A stretch of DNA of 64,000 nucleotides from Dimorphilus gyrociliatus (lineage: Eukaryota; Annelida; Polychaeta; Dinophilidae). The translations under genes and the position numbers were made by a program. The stretch's first letter is position 1, and every line of letters begins with the position of its first letter. The stretch covers positions 1,233,713 to 1,297,712 of the forward strand of contig CAJFCJ010000004.1 in assembly GCA_904063045.1 (NCBI GenBank). The letters are read 5' to 3'. Below are positions 11,601-23,914 of this stretch, one piece after another. The notes under the pieces are model-generated. The model saw only the letters and a program-made list of their open reading frames with translations. It was not told where the DNA came from and made no database searches.

Positions 11601-14600
11601 ATATCACACGAAGGTACCTAATCAATAAATCAATTATGGGTAGGCCTTTATAATCTGTTTAGTTAGGAATTCTAGACAATACCTTTGAAGCGATTCGACC
11701 GATTGTTCTACTTATAAAGTGTTCAGTAGCTCGATCAGGGGTCAATACTAAAATGTATATTCCTTTTATAAAAAAATAGGAGAGGTAATGGAAACAGCTT
11801 TCTCTCTCTGTAACATCCCAAACTTCTATTGTATGTTCATTCTTGGCTGGAAAAAATAGATAGGAAAATTGATGATAAGTTGCAGTACTAGTTAATACTA
11901 TGATAAAAACAATCGTAACATTTAAATAAAAGCTAGTAGTTGCTTCATTTGAAGTAAAGAAATTTATGCGTTCTGGTTTAATGCTATTTTATGGTTAACT
12001 TCACTCAAAACACTCCTATTTACATCAAAGTTGAAAGAATCTTCAGTGACACAGAAAATATATTTATTACAAACGCTTTGACAATAATCCAAAGTTAGAT
12101 AAAACTCATAGATAATTAAAAATATCTATATCTATTTATATATAGATCATTGTGATATAAATAGTATATGCACACATGTTGATAGTATTTATCAAAGTAT
12201 ATTAAGTAACTTGAATCCGAGGAAAATCTATCGAATTCTGGAATAGCTGTGTAAAGACATCTAACAAATACCATTTAGCTGACTTTTGTTGCTATATATC
12301 CTAAGTAAACTTGATTCGATTCAGTCTACACTTCAATGAATATAATCAGGTATTGTTGTAATTGTATAATCAGCATTTTATACCTACTGTTGGAACTTAA
12401 AGCTAATTTTAAAAGATGGAATGATATATCATCCTAAAGAAATAATTGTTTCTTTTTAATATAAAATACAAGACTATAGCATGAAATGCAATATATAAAC
12501 TATTAGATTCTTTTTAATATTGAAACTAATTCATTTATACTGTTAATAAAGAATATTTAATAAGTTTTACAGATTTAAATGATGGAAAGCTAACCTGATT
12601 GTAATAGAGGCTGCCAACAATAGGAAACAAGACCGTCATTAAATTTCTTTCCATTATTGTTATTAGTAATTTTTAATAGTTTATGAATTAAATTAGTTTT
12701 CCCACTTTTTATGCAACCAATAAACGTCAATCTTGAGCAATTTAAAACTAATTTTTGGTAATATTCATTAAGTTTATATGGAAGTTGTTTCGGTAATGTT
12801 AAATAGTGTTGAGGTGGTTTTTTAATATTTTCGCATTGTCTAAAATCCAGATAGCTAAGTCTTTTAAAGGCTAAAAATGTCGGAGGTATCATTGTGATTT
12901 CTAAACAACCACAAAAATAGGCAGTCTTTAATCGTTTACAATGCAAAGCTATAGACCTTAGGCCAATATCACTAATTCTGCACTTAGAAACATTTATCAT
13001 CTCCAAATAGGTACAACCCTTTGCTAAGGCGACTATTCCAACATCAGTAACATTTTGGCAATTTTTTATATCAAGATGGCTTAACCTGGAGCTACAATTT
13101 GATGCTATAGTAGACAATGCATGATCTCCAATTTCAGTTGCTTGAAGAACTATATACCTAGAAAAAGACGGCAAAATGTAACAAAGGCAAAAAAAAGCTT
13201 CTCTCATTGGAGAACAAAGCAGAAATCAAGTGAATTACCTTATGAATTTACAAAACTGCAATAGGGTTGTTACATTAGAATCCGTTATTGAACTGTTTTC
13301 ACTTATATCTATTGATGTTAATGAGCCGCTGTAACATTCTGCTAAATATCTAATAGCATCATCATTAAATGTTCCTCCTCTTACCAAACCAAGATATCTT
13401 ATTTCTGAACCCACATTTTTAACCAAAATATTTATAACATCTTCTCCAGGTTCTAGGTATTTCCATTTAATCCACAGGGATGTCAATTTTTTACAATCTC
13501 TACCTAAAACTTTTAAGCAATACGTTGTTACTGGACAGTCACTTAATTTTAATTCGGTAAGATTAACACAATGTATAGATATAATTTCTAGTAAGGTGTC
13601 AGTAAAATTACAATCTACAGCCGTAAAGCTCATAAGAGTTTCACCGTAAGATGACATGAGATTTGATAATTCTTCATTAGTTACATCTTTGGTAATAATT
13701 AATGATGAAATATGTGCATTTTCCGATATGATAGACTGTAAAAATGGAAAATGTATAAATATATGCATATATATATATATATATATAAATATAGTGTATA
13801 CTAAAGATATAAAAGATATTGTTTATGGCAATAGCTCACAGATATTTAAGAAGAGAAACACCATATATTATTTCTAATGAATTATTTGTAAGTGTTAAAA
13901 AACATGACCTCCACCGTTTTATAAAAAATCATTTTCAATGGAAAAACGAATATTTTAATTCACCTACTAGATATTATACAACTATTCCATTATCCTAAAA
14001 TCAGGTGAAAAATTCCACAATATCATATAGCTTTGTAATATTTTTTTAAAAGAAAAACAAGCGTTTGTTTTCCTTTTGTTTTCCTTTTATAAAATAAAGA
14101 TTCTATCCTGAGTTATTCTACGTTTCTTATGCACTTAAACACAATATAATAATTAACGAGAAGAATAGTAGCTTCTTTTGTAGAAGAAAATGAAGGTTAT
14201 TTTATTATCATACTTCAATTATAATGCTTTACAAAACTCTACGAAAAAAGATAAGATTTCTTGAAAAGATCTTATGTTTCCTATAATATTTACTTTTCCA
14301 GCTTATTGTACATATGTATTCTTCTATTAAAAGGGGTATTGTACATAAGATTATAATATAAAGATTTTTCTAAGGCATTAATTGTTCCCTAAGTTAAGTA
14401 ATGTTTTCTTAATGTGTTGATTTCCAGGTGCTTTTGCTATGGAACCTAATATTTAATATCTTATTATCTAGTACACTAGATCAGGGAGACCATTCAATAT
14501 CCTTGAAATGGTTTTTGTTTATCTTCTTACCAACTGCAAATCGGTTCATTTCACTTCAGACATTCGGTCTAAGAATGAGGTCATTTTTGACTTTGTCTTA

Positions 14601-14827
14601 TGAAGCGAGGCTAAGGAAACTATAATATTAATCTAAACGTACACTCTTTTATATCGAACTTTGCACATACAAATATGTACAAGGACACATCTTTAAAAAT
14701 ATAAAATAATTAAAAAGTGATTAGTTACCTGCACATCAGTTTCTTTTGTAATTTTCACGGTTACAGACTCTGAAAATGGATAAGGAGTAGCATTGATAAC
14801 ACGTGGAAGAAGTTCATCCAATGACAT
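8636..14827 (-). CDS. ROCO-family protein: LRR, Roc, COR, C-terminal CaaX box; no kinase (11 exons, 1163 aa)
   Basis: Exons in transcription order: 14729-14827, 13239-13735, 12595-13157, 11683-11846, 11472-11617, 11142-11400, 10996-11064, 10113-10622, 9309-10022, 8936-9232, 8636-8809. Phases agree throughout and sum to 3492 bases. Residues 34-330 carry cysteine-containing leucine-rich repeats of the AMN1/F-box type (for example LSHLDIKNCQNVTDVGI). The Roc GTPase region follows, with P-loop GCIKSGKT at about 346-353. The G3 site reads WDVTERE (about 396), lacking the glycine of DxxG, and the G4 site reads TNIE (about 452) instead of NKxD, so nucleotide handling may be impaired. A COR dimerisation domain fills about 500-960. 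The tail is Ala-rich, then ends Cys-Val-Leu-Leu, a geranylgeranylation-type CaaX motif implying membrane attachment. No kinase follows. Least certain are the exon 6 donor (GTGGAA) and the exon 8 acceptor, which lacks a pyrimidine tract. Confidence 0.8.
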
Positions 14828-16295
14828 TTTATTGTCTTTATTCTTAGTTAAGTAACCAAAAACTAACAAAAAATATAATTAACAGTAAATAGCTTTGTTT
14901 CGAATGAAAAATTTTCCCAAAAAAAGCACAGGTGCGTTTAGGAACGGATCTGAAAAAAAGATTATTTGCATTGGCACACACTCCTCGGCAGGTTACCATA
15001 GAAACAGTATGACGCGAGACTAGTGCCATACGTCCGTAATTAATGATTAGACGGATAGGTGTGCAATGTCCTCCTTAAAATCCTTTTCCTCTTTTCAATT
15101 CAAATGATTTTAAGAGAACAAAAATTACTAGGAATAAGTTTCCAATGAATAATAATCTGGATATTTTTCTAATTCTACTCTTTGACAAGTTTAAAATATG
15201 ACGTCATGGAGTATATGCACTAAAGATACTTTTGTTATTGCTTTATTATTAGATACATTTTATTTATCAACTCTTCTAGGACTTTTCCTTATAAATATTT
15301 GTGACGTCATAGCTATTCTGAGGATTTAATTACTGCTAATTTACAATAATAGTAAATAGATAGAGTTTATCTGACTCTATTTTCTCATAGAGAACAATCA
15401 TAACAATATTTTCTATACGGAAACGAAATTTATAGAAAGTTAAAGAAATATATTAAATTAGCAAGTTTTATATGAATTTAAACGAGGAATATATATTATA
15501 GCAAGAGTATACTTGAAAAGAAGCGGTGGTATTGATTAAAGAATTTTGGAGAAGAAACTTGACTTAGCTTAATAACTTGTATGATATTTGTACAGAGAGA
15601 AAGGTATTAATTTCTCTTAAATTTTGAAAGTGAATCTTACTTTTAACCTGAAAAAATTTCTTATTTACAAGCATAAATGTTTAAAAATCGTTCTTGATAC
15701 CTTTTCCATCAAAAAAACATAGTAATTAACTAATTTAACCTTCCTTACATAATCTTTGTATTTCAAATTGAATGATATATGCAATTGAATATTATAAATA
15801 GTGTTAGTTAGACAAGAAAAACATTCTATAATTATTATAAGGGATTACAAGGAGCACTAAATTAGTCTAATAATGGAAAGTTTCCATGTTGGAAGGAAAA
15901 ATCAGGTGAAAGCTACAACCTTGTTTAAATCTATTGAAAGTGACAAACTTGATAAGTAACCCTTAGCGGTTTTCGTTTTCTTGAGCAAGCATACGAAAGC
16001 CTATAAGATATTAGTACATATAAATTTATATATATACAGTATATATATATATATATATTTCATATTTCTCTTTATAATCGCATCATACTTTATCTACACT
16101 TATAGATTATCCCCTATATAGATTATTACTTTGTATTTCTCTTCCTGTATTAAATCTTAGAGCATAGAAAGAATGAAAGGGGAAGTTTTAGACAAAGAAG
16201 GGAAAAAGCATTATACGTCTCTTTTTATTTCCTCTAAAAAATTCCTTATTATAGAATACGCGAAAGGGTAATACTGGTATATTTACTGCAAAGTT
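14828..16295. other. Intergenic spacer with (TA)n
   Basis: About 1.5 kb between the ROCO start codon and the stop codon of the next minus-strand gene. It should contain the ROCO promoter on the minus strand. Positions 15190-15320 hold two TGACGTCA-like words (ATGACGTCATGG near 15199 and GTGACGTCATAG near 15301), which match the CRE/ATF core. A TA tract with ACAGTATA lies at 16027-16060. No coding exon is seen. Confidence 0.45.
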
Positions 16296-18082
16296 TCAAG
16301 ATTCATAATACATATTCTTCATTTCTTCTTCAATAGCACTTTCTACATCTTCAGCAGGATTAGTCATCCATACCGGAAGTTTATAAACACGCATTCCATC
16401 AGTTGAAGTCAGAGCAAACAATCCTCCATTCCCAACAGCGCATGCGTAGGCGGAAGGGATGCCTTTTAATACTTGCTTTATAAAAACGCCCTTATTATCG
16501 AACATAGAAATTCTTTCATTGCCGGAATCAACTACGTAAATATTTCCAAAAATATCAACACACACGCCCCTTGGTTCCTTGATTTGGCCATCTTTATCTC
16601 CGGAACAAGCATACTTTTGAACTACTTTCCCACTTTTTTCGTCTACGACTTTTATGCAATCGTTAAATGAATCAGCTATATAGAGTAAGCCAGTTTGAGA
16701 AGAACATATGTATAAAGGATGATCGAACTCTTCCAGTTTATCTCCTCGTTTACCGCAAGAGAAAATGATCTAAAAATAAGATGAAAAAGTATTCTTTAGA
16801 AACTCTTAGTAATTTTATGTCCGCTGAAAGAGAAAGATGCTATTTAAATAAAAAGAAATTAATTGTCAATTAAAACTAATGAGTTTTTTAGAAAGAAAGA
16901 AGGATATTCATAAAGGGCAAAATCATGCACTGAAAGTCCCCAATGTGACATTCATAATAAAAGAGGTTATGTAAGAATTTTCCTCCGAGCATAATGTAGC
17001 TGTACTTTATTTCACAGACCTCCGATAACAAATAATGCCATTGTCTTAGACTGATCAATGCTAATGCAACCAAGCGGATATTTTAATAACGCATCGTTGT
17101 TACATACAATCAGAATATCTTGCCTAGTAACGAAAAATATAGAGATGGTGAATACATAAAAAAAATTTATAGAGGAATTAATAAGTAAATAAATTAACTA
17201 ATTAATTAATTAAAATCATTTATCCTCATTAGTTTGAGCTAATTCGCTGCTGTTGAAATCTTCTTCAATTAGTTTAAAGTCAAACATTAAGGAAATATTT
17301 TAACTCATCTAAACTCTTAATTACATTAATTTAACTTTAAGTTAATGAATTTCTTAAAACAAACCTGCCCGTTGATGTGGTGTACAGCCATATGATGGAG
17401 TTCTGAATCCGTTATTGCTAAACGATCATGAGATACTTGACAGATACCGTACGGTCTCATTAAAACATCCGAACCCCAAGAGGTTAAACAGCTTCCATTT
17501 TCAAGGGAAAATATCTTAATCATTTGCGAATCATCTGTGAGCGCAATATTATCTTCATTTTCGGAGCAACTTATGCAAATTGGTTTAAATTCTTCGTCGC
17601 CTATACTACTTGCTTCAATCCTGCTTTTCTTTTGTTCAAGTGCGGAGTTCATATCCATTAAAATAGTTTGATTTCTATCATGCTCAGCAACCTATTTAAG
17701 CGAACGTATTCGAATCGGGTATACTGTATGCCAGACACTAAAAAAAAGGAAATCTTACCGTTAAAATTCCATTATTTAACCAAGAGACATCAGATCTAAA
17801 AACATTATCTTGCACAGTCCATAATAGCTTACATTCATATTTTTCGTTGTTCGCCTTCTGTTCTTCTTCCTCAATCGATCTAGAATATCTCAGTTTGGCT
17901 GATAATCTCTTTTTTGATTTCACTTCACAAATATCTAAATTATCTACAAAATTGATATCAAGGTTGGATTTATTCGGTGAATTTAATATACGATTTATTA
18001 AATTCTCTTCATTTTTCTTAAGTTTATCTTGTAATTTTAAGGTATGTTTTTGTATTTTCTCTATTATGCTGGATTCCGCCAT
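16296..18082 (-). CDS. Coiled-coil plus NHL-repeat protein (TRIM-NHL-like, no RING or B-box seen)
   Basis: Supported exons: 17759-18082 (frame open up to an acceptor at 18200), 17365-17691, 16296-16769, all phase 0. Starting at ATG 18082 (context AAAATGGCG) gives about 373 residues. Residues 1-60 are Lys/Glu/Leu-rich and look like coiled coil. NHL-type beta-propeller repeats follow: the joined second and third exons read through a glycine-rich turn, then GLLYIADSFNDCIKVVD and GVCVDIFGNIYVVDSGNERI, the classic P-x-G-[IV]-x-V-D / G-x-[IV]-[YV]-V-x-D-x-x-N-x-R-I pattern. The protein ends MYYES. TRIM-NHL proteins use such propellers to bind RNA or protein. The usual RING and B-box are not visible, but the frame stays open for another 39 codons to an acceptor, so the true N terminus may lie in upstream exons such as 18676-18741. 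Confidence 0.75.
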
Positions 18083-18675
18083 TTTATTTTTTCCTTTAAG
18101 CACTTCTATTAAAACTTCAGAGAATTTAAGAATCTCGTAATGTTTGTATACTTGTCCTAAAGTTCGTGTCAAAACTACGACATGAAGTATTTTCGTGCTC
18201 TAAGTCAATTAAAATGGAAAAGATAGATATTTAAATGTCTACTACCTAAATAAACATTCTTGTCGTTATTTATACTGTCGAATTATATGTAAAAGAAAAA
18301 TACTCGTTTGACGCAGATAAGTATAGATAATTCAGATAAGGAATATTATATAATATGGGTAATTAGCTTGTAAAATATAACATAAAGTCAAGGTTTCTTT
18401 TTTAATACGTTAATATAAAAACCTGATCTCTAATAAGAATTTACTACCAAGAAAAAATAGATATTTTATCATTTTTAATGAATACTTTACAAAATAAAAC
18501 ATTAAAAATCAGCAGGTCATATTCAAATGAAATGTTTAATAAATTTAAAGGTTATTGATAGCTTAAATTTATATAACGTATAGAGGATTGATGTTCAAAA
18601 TCAATTAAAGCCTTTGCAAAATCTGTTCTTTTTGGTAAAAAAAAATGAAAGGAGAAAAAGAGAACGTTTCCTCAC

Positions 18676-18741
18676 CTGAAAGGAAATTATCTCTGTACTG
18701 ATCATAACCCCTAATAAGTTCAGAATTTGAGCTTCGGTCTG
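18676..18741 (-). CDS. Possible upstream exon of the NHL-repeat gene
   Basis: A 66-base open segment on the minus strand is bounded by a good acceptor (AATTTACAG) and a good donor (CAG|GTGAGG). It reads QTEAQILNLLGVMISTEIIS... in phase 0. That phase joins the open frame beginning at 18199, just after the acceptor GACTTAG. This would extend the NHL protein by 61 residues. It could equally be a noncoding first exon or a chance match. No B-box or RING was found further upstream. Confidence 0.35.
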
Positions 18742-21700
18742 CTGTAAATTATTTAATAAGATAATAATAAATTATGTTTATTCTGTATAAGTTTGTTAAT
18801 AATTTAATTATCGTAAATCGGCAGTTATTGTTATTATTTATGTTAGTAATCTATAATTATCGTCCATTAGGGATACGTTATAGTTTATAATTAGATAGCT
18901 GATGTTTAAAGACGGATAATCGTAATATATTGAAGATATTTATATCATAGAGAATCCAATAGTAAATCGACCGCTGCCTTATGTACGAATCTAGAAACAT
19001 AACTACTATCTCTATAATGAGAGGAGAGAAAAATAAATGCTGAAGGTGGAGCCACGACTCGAATGAAATTAATTGTTAATTTCTAGTATTTAACATATAT
19101 AAAGTATTCAGATATCGATAAGATTTGATGGGTTTCGTAAAAAAGAAAACAAAGGACTAGAGAACTATTCAATATTGTTTTGAATAAAAAAATGTCTTTA
19201 TTAAATCAGGAAACAAGAGAATAAATACAAGAATTGAATATAGTTTATATATATGTAATATTCATTTTTTTTACTTTTTGAATCATTCAACATTAAATTC
19301 AATAATTGAAAAGTTACGTAATAAAATTGAATTTATTATTTTTGATATAACTATTAATATTCTAAATTTGTATAACCCTATAGCGTGCTGTTAATAGAAT
19401 GTTTTTTTTTGTTTTTCCAAGTAAAATGCACAATAGAAACACAATTTTTATCCATCTAACTTTCTCACAAGTTACTCATTCATTGTTTGCATAGGGTAAA
19501 GCACAATATACACCAGACTTAATTTGGATTTTTTTCTTTTAGCTCTTTTTTGTTTTGCATTGGAAATTTTAAATAGAGGTATTTAAGGAGTATAGTAGAG
19601 ACAGAGACCTAATGAATTATAAATGTAAAAAAAAAAGAACAAAAAAAACAAACAAACAAACAAACAAAAGGAAAAACGATGAAAAGATTGAGTGAATATG
19701 AAAGATAATATCAATAAGCAAAGTAGGGAATGGGGTTAGAAAAGAAAAGAAAAAATACAAGGGTATTATTCGAAATGGTAAACAGATCATGGAATAAGGA
19801 GAGAAAATGCAAAAAATGTTTGCAGTGGCAGTGCGGAGTTTGTCTGAGATCAATTTCTTAAAAGCTTTGCAGTATTTCGCGTGTTTGGTGCTACGCCAAA
19901 CTATTACATTACGCTGACACAAGATGGCACTACTCCGTGCTCAGCACCAACGACAATACATGACAATACAAGAAGTACATTGTAGACATTAAGCAAATGT
20001 ACATTTTATATACACAATAGGAATACTAAACAGAAGCTAAGATAGATATATGACAATTTTGCTCTGATCTTTAGGCGTTATTCAAAGTTGTAAGCGATAA
20101 TTTTACACGTAAGCTGGGTTTATATTGGATGCATGCAAAATTCAAAAGGCGTTGAGTAGGAAATTAAAAAAAAAATTAATTTCGAAAAAAAGCTGCCTCG
20201 TGACTTGAAAGAAAAATTGCTGTGGAAAGTAGGTCATATTACAGACTGCCTTTTAAGTAAATGGCACACATTGATTTCGATCAATTTTTCTCATGCAATT
20301 TACTTCTATAAGACTTCTTTTTTAAAAAATATATCCGTTCATATTGAAAAAGAAACTTATTATAAACAACTTTTTTAAAATTAATCACAAAATAAACGAT
20401 TAAATTATATATTTTAATTTAGATGATTCTGCCCCTTGACTCACCCTGACAAGTTCTTGAATATTTTATAAAGAAACGCTGTTAATTAACAGCAGAACGA
20501 ACTAAGCGATTATTTATCAACTTGGCGTTGGTTTGAATGATTGATGATCGATGGTGAGCGAGGAAAAAAATTTGTTTTTTTTTTCTTTTTTTTTTGATTA
20601 ATTAATACTGACGTTCGGAAAGATTTTGTGACATTTAACTTTTATATGTACTGTGCATATTATATATACTGAATATATCATATATATTCTGCATATAGTG
20701 TATTTTCAATATATATATATATATTAGTATATATATATATATATATAGATATATATATATAGAGTTTTTAAATAGTATATATAAATGAGAAGATATATCC
20801 CAATTGCGAATATAATTTTCCATTCGTTTGCTAAGTTACTACTTTCCATCTAAATTCCGTTCAATGACTTCTTATCATCTTGCAAACTATGTTTATCTAT
20901 TGAAAAGATGAAAAAAAGGGATGACTGAGATATGTCTTCTATTTGAGATCTCCACAAAATGAGTATTGATTATAATAAAAAATGAGCAATAGCATTGATA
21001 TAATAAAGATCCTTAACACTGTTTGACTGACTATAAAGTTATAGTTATGCATTCAATTTCTCGTTAGGTGGCACCACTAAAAGTCAATGCAGTTATGACT
21101 ATAAGCATCATTTAAATGGGCTCTTAATAATAGTTGATTCATTGAGAAACCGAATTAGTTCCCCAATGTTTCTTTTAGAAAATGACTTCGGGAGTATCAT
21201 TAAAAACTCTCATAGCTCTTGGGTAGAAAAGGAAAGCCTTGCAAATGCATAGATAAATAATTTAGTTAGGATTTTGAATCCCAATGACTAAAGAGTAATA
21301 TCTTTGATAAATGTCAAGGAATTCCTATCTGTCACTCATAGACTGGAAGGTTACCTTTTTTTAAATACCACTTTTTCCCATTTTCCTAATCCAATACTTT
21401 TCGGATTTCCCAAAAGTTTTTCTTTATTTATTAATTATCCTTTTGCCGAATTGTATCCTAATAGCATTGCTATAGTTCCTTAATGTTAATTCGTAAAGGT
21501 CTTGCAAGAGATTATGTACCAATATTTATTGGCCATTGAAGCATCTGCCTTACATCATGGAGAAAAATCAATATGTTTGTAATAATAATTTAAATATGGA
21601 TTTTTTCTGCGGCATAGTCGGCGGAAATCCAAAAATTGCTTTCCAACTAAAATAAATGTAGATTTAAAATGCTACTTTAATCGACAAAAAACGTGGTCCT

Positions 21701-22753
21701 TTCTTTGAGTTTTATATATTCTCATTTACTATACGAACAATAGTAAATAATTAATCAATCAATTCATTAATCAAATAATTAATTCATTTAAAATCTTTCG
21801 ACTAGTATATTAAAAAATAGTTGATTATGTACAAAATGTACATCATATTTTGTGAATATTTGTTACAAAAGTTAACTTTAATCAACATATTGTTAATGAT
21901 AATAATTAGAAAGTTTTATAAAACATCAGAATTTTTTCCTAAAGAAAATAGAAAAATTAAAAACAAAAATAAAAGATGAGTGAAACTAAAAGGAAATAAG
22001 TGAGAAATATAAAATAACGCCCAGAGAAGGAAAGAGTATGAAATTTAATCATCTTTTTACCTGCCTTAAGAGTTAAAGTCGACTGATAAAAGGAATTCTT
22101 TCAACTTAAAAAGTTACTTAAAAAAATCATTTTAGTACCTTGTATCTACTTTACCAAAGCAACTGCATTGATTTTTGGGCAGCCATAATAGTTTTTTTTA
22201 ATACTCTATTATAATATTTTTATCATCTATAAAAATTTTAAATTTACCATATTATTTCTCATCTAAATCAATAAATTACTTGATTGATTTTAATTAAAAT
22301 AAAAAAAAACCTAATTTACTTTCAAATAGAAATACTTCGAAAAGAAAAAAAGTCAATTTGTGGAATAAAAATTTCCTCAATGGAATATGAAAGTAATAGC
22401 TTTCTTCAGGATTTATTACTGCATTATTCTTTAGCTTTTTATAGCTATTTCTTTTGCATAATATGAATTTACTGATAAATATATATATGCTGCATACACA
22501 TAGATATACAAGTATAGACAGCATATAGACATACGTATTTATACGTTTACGATTTCACTTCTTAGTTCCTAAACTACTTCCACAATTAATTCTTTAAAAT
22601 AATTAAAGAAATATTTAAAAAAAATGTGGAAATAAATATTTAAAATTCCTTTTGAAAATTATTAATTAATTATTAAGAGATCAGAGCAAAAACATCAAAT
22701 TCTTACCATGTGTTTTTTTTTCGAAGAGAAAATGAAAAAGAAATATATACATA

Positions 22754-22804
<51 letters not shown>

Positions 22805-22867
22805 CTGAAGGTAAAAATTTTGGCCGCACCTTACTCGCCCTAAATGTGCATAATCTAATTATATATA

Positions 22868-22911
22868 CATGAGATCGCAGTTTAGTCCCGAATGCAGCAA
22901 AATAACAAAAG
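22868..22911 (+). repeat. Copy 1 of a short diverged direct repeat
   Basis: The word GAGATCGCAGT, followed after a short gap by GAATGCAG and an A-rich end, recurs in the same order and spacing at 23834-23885. The two copies differ at several positions. Nothing protein-coding is visible in either. Confidence 0.5.
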
Positions 22912-22969
22912 CTCAATATTTTCTAACATTCTCACCAAGTCTGTTAATCTTCTATTTTTTCTTTCTATT

Positions 22970-23058
22970 TCTGTCAGTCTCTCTTTCTTCCTTTTTTTCT
23001 CTTTCTTCCTCTTTTTCTCTTTCTCCCTCTCTTTCTCTCTCTCACTCTTTCTGTCTTA
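22970..23058 (+). repeat. Pyrimidine (CT/TTCTC) tract
   Basis: Almost pure C/T on the plus strand, mostly TCTC and CTTTTTCT units, just past the stop of the ankyrin ROCO gene. It creates a spurious Ser/Phe/Leu-rich open frame. Confidence 0.85.
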
Positions 23059-23833
23059 ACAGTCAGTCTTTGTTTTAGTTTCAATTTCTATCTTCTTCCT
23101 TCTTCATCTTTCTTGTGACGTTTTAATTCACTGCCATTTTTTCTGCCTAATCTTGTATTTTTCCTCTTTTTATCAACTGATATGGAGACGAAACGGCAGA
23201 TGAAGTATTACCAGAAAGAGTTTAAGAAGAGATTGAGAGAGTTTATACTTTTCCCAAGAAACGTCTTCTTAATGAGCCGCCTTACTCCGTTTTCAAAATT
23301 TGCCTGGAGAAGACCTCATTATTAAATTCAGTTCAATAGATAATTTCCTTCTGATACAGATATTTTTTTGTAGTTATTAATTTTTCTCTATTCGCAAATA
23401 TTTTCGTTAATTAGATAGCTGACTTATTGATAGAGAAAATCAGTTGTGACTCCATTTGATTGTGGTTTATATATTTTGCTGTACATTGTACAGATGCCTA
23501 AAAGCATCAGAAAAAAGTCTATAATCTAAATACCATATTTCACCGTTATATTTCAATTGTTTGCTACCAAATATCAGACTTGAGTGTTCTATTACATTTC
23601 CAAGCTTATTGAAATTATCCGTATTGCTGGCGGAAACAGGAGAGTAACGGAGAAGCATTTTCTTCTAAAGAAAATGAAGATGGATTTTTTGATGTCCAAA
23701 ATGTACTTTAAGAACAAGAGATATGATGTGTGATCAGAAGAACAAAAATAATAACCAGTTTCAATAAGGAATAAAACACAAGTCTAACAATCGAACTTAT
23801 TCCGTTCCTTAACAGAACAATAAAACTATGAAT

Positions 23834-23885
23834 GTACACGAGATCGCAGTAAAAGTCTGGAATGCAGTAACAGAAAAATTTGAAA
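23834..23885 (+). repeat. Copy 2 of a short diverged direct repeat
   Basis: Partner of 22868-22911, sharing GAGATCGCAGT and GAATGCAG in order. It lies just downstream of the stop codon of the second ROCO gene, so it is probably inside that gene's 3' untranslated region. Confidence 0.5.
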
Positions 23886-23914
23886 CTCTTTGTTTTTTTT
23901 TGTTTTTTTTTGTA

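Larger units (their letters stand above)
18742..23914. other. Gene-poor spacer with microsatellites
   Basis: About 5.2 kb downstream of the second ROCO gene. It contains a (CAAA)n tract at about 19646-19668, TA tracts at 20709-20760 and 22743-22796, and a pyrimidine tract at about 22970-23058. It also holds a pair of diverged copies of a short element (22868-22911 and 23834-23885). The word TAGGTGGCAC at 21065-21074 fits the CTCF core consensus. Several short open frames exist, but none has both splice support and a recognisable product. Confidence 0.45.

Noticed and set aside
17020-17123. Treating the extra NHL-like segment as a constitutive exon of the NHL gene
   Set aside because: Direct joining of 17365-17691 to 16296-16769 is in phase and gives a textbook NHL blade. 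Inclusion needs a weaker donor and an odd exit site. Kept only as a possible alternative exon.
18950-19035. Short minus-strand segment after a pyrimidine-rich acceptor reading SSYVSRFVHKAAVDLLL... to a stop
   Set aside because: About 20 codons with no partner exon. The resemblance to a terminal exon is too thin.
19617-19922. Minus-strand frame with CQRN...STKHAKYCKAF, suggestive of a zinc-binding or DHHC-like fragment
   Set aside because: The cysteine spacing does not match a DHHC or B-box pattern, the second half is a low-complexity Phe/Leu run made by an A-rich repeat, and no flanking exons were found.
23467-23658. 63-codon minus-strand frame with an ATG, just past the ankyrin ROCO stop, preceded by an acceptor-like CTTTAG
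   Set aside because: The frame does not match any donor at the end of the ROCO coding exon, the product has no recognisable motif, and it lies where a 3' untranslated region is expected.
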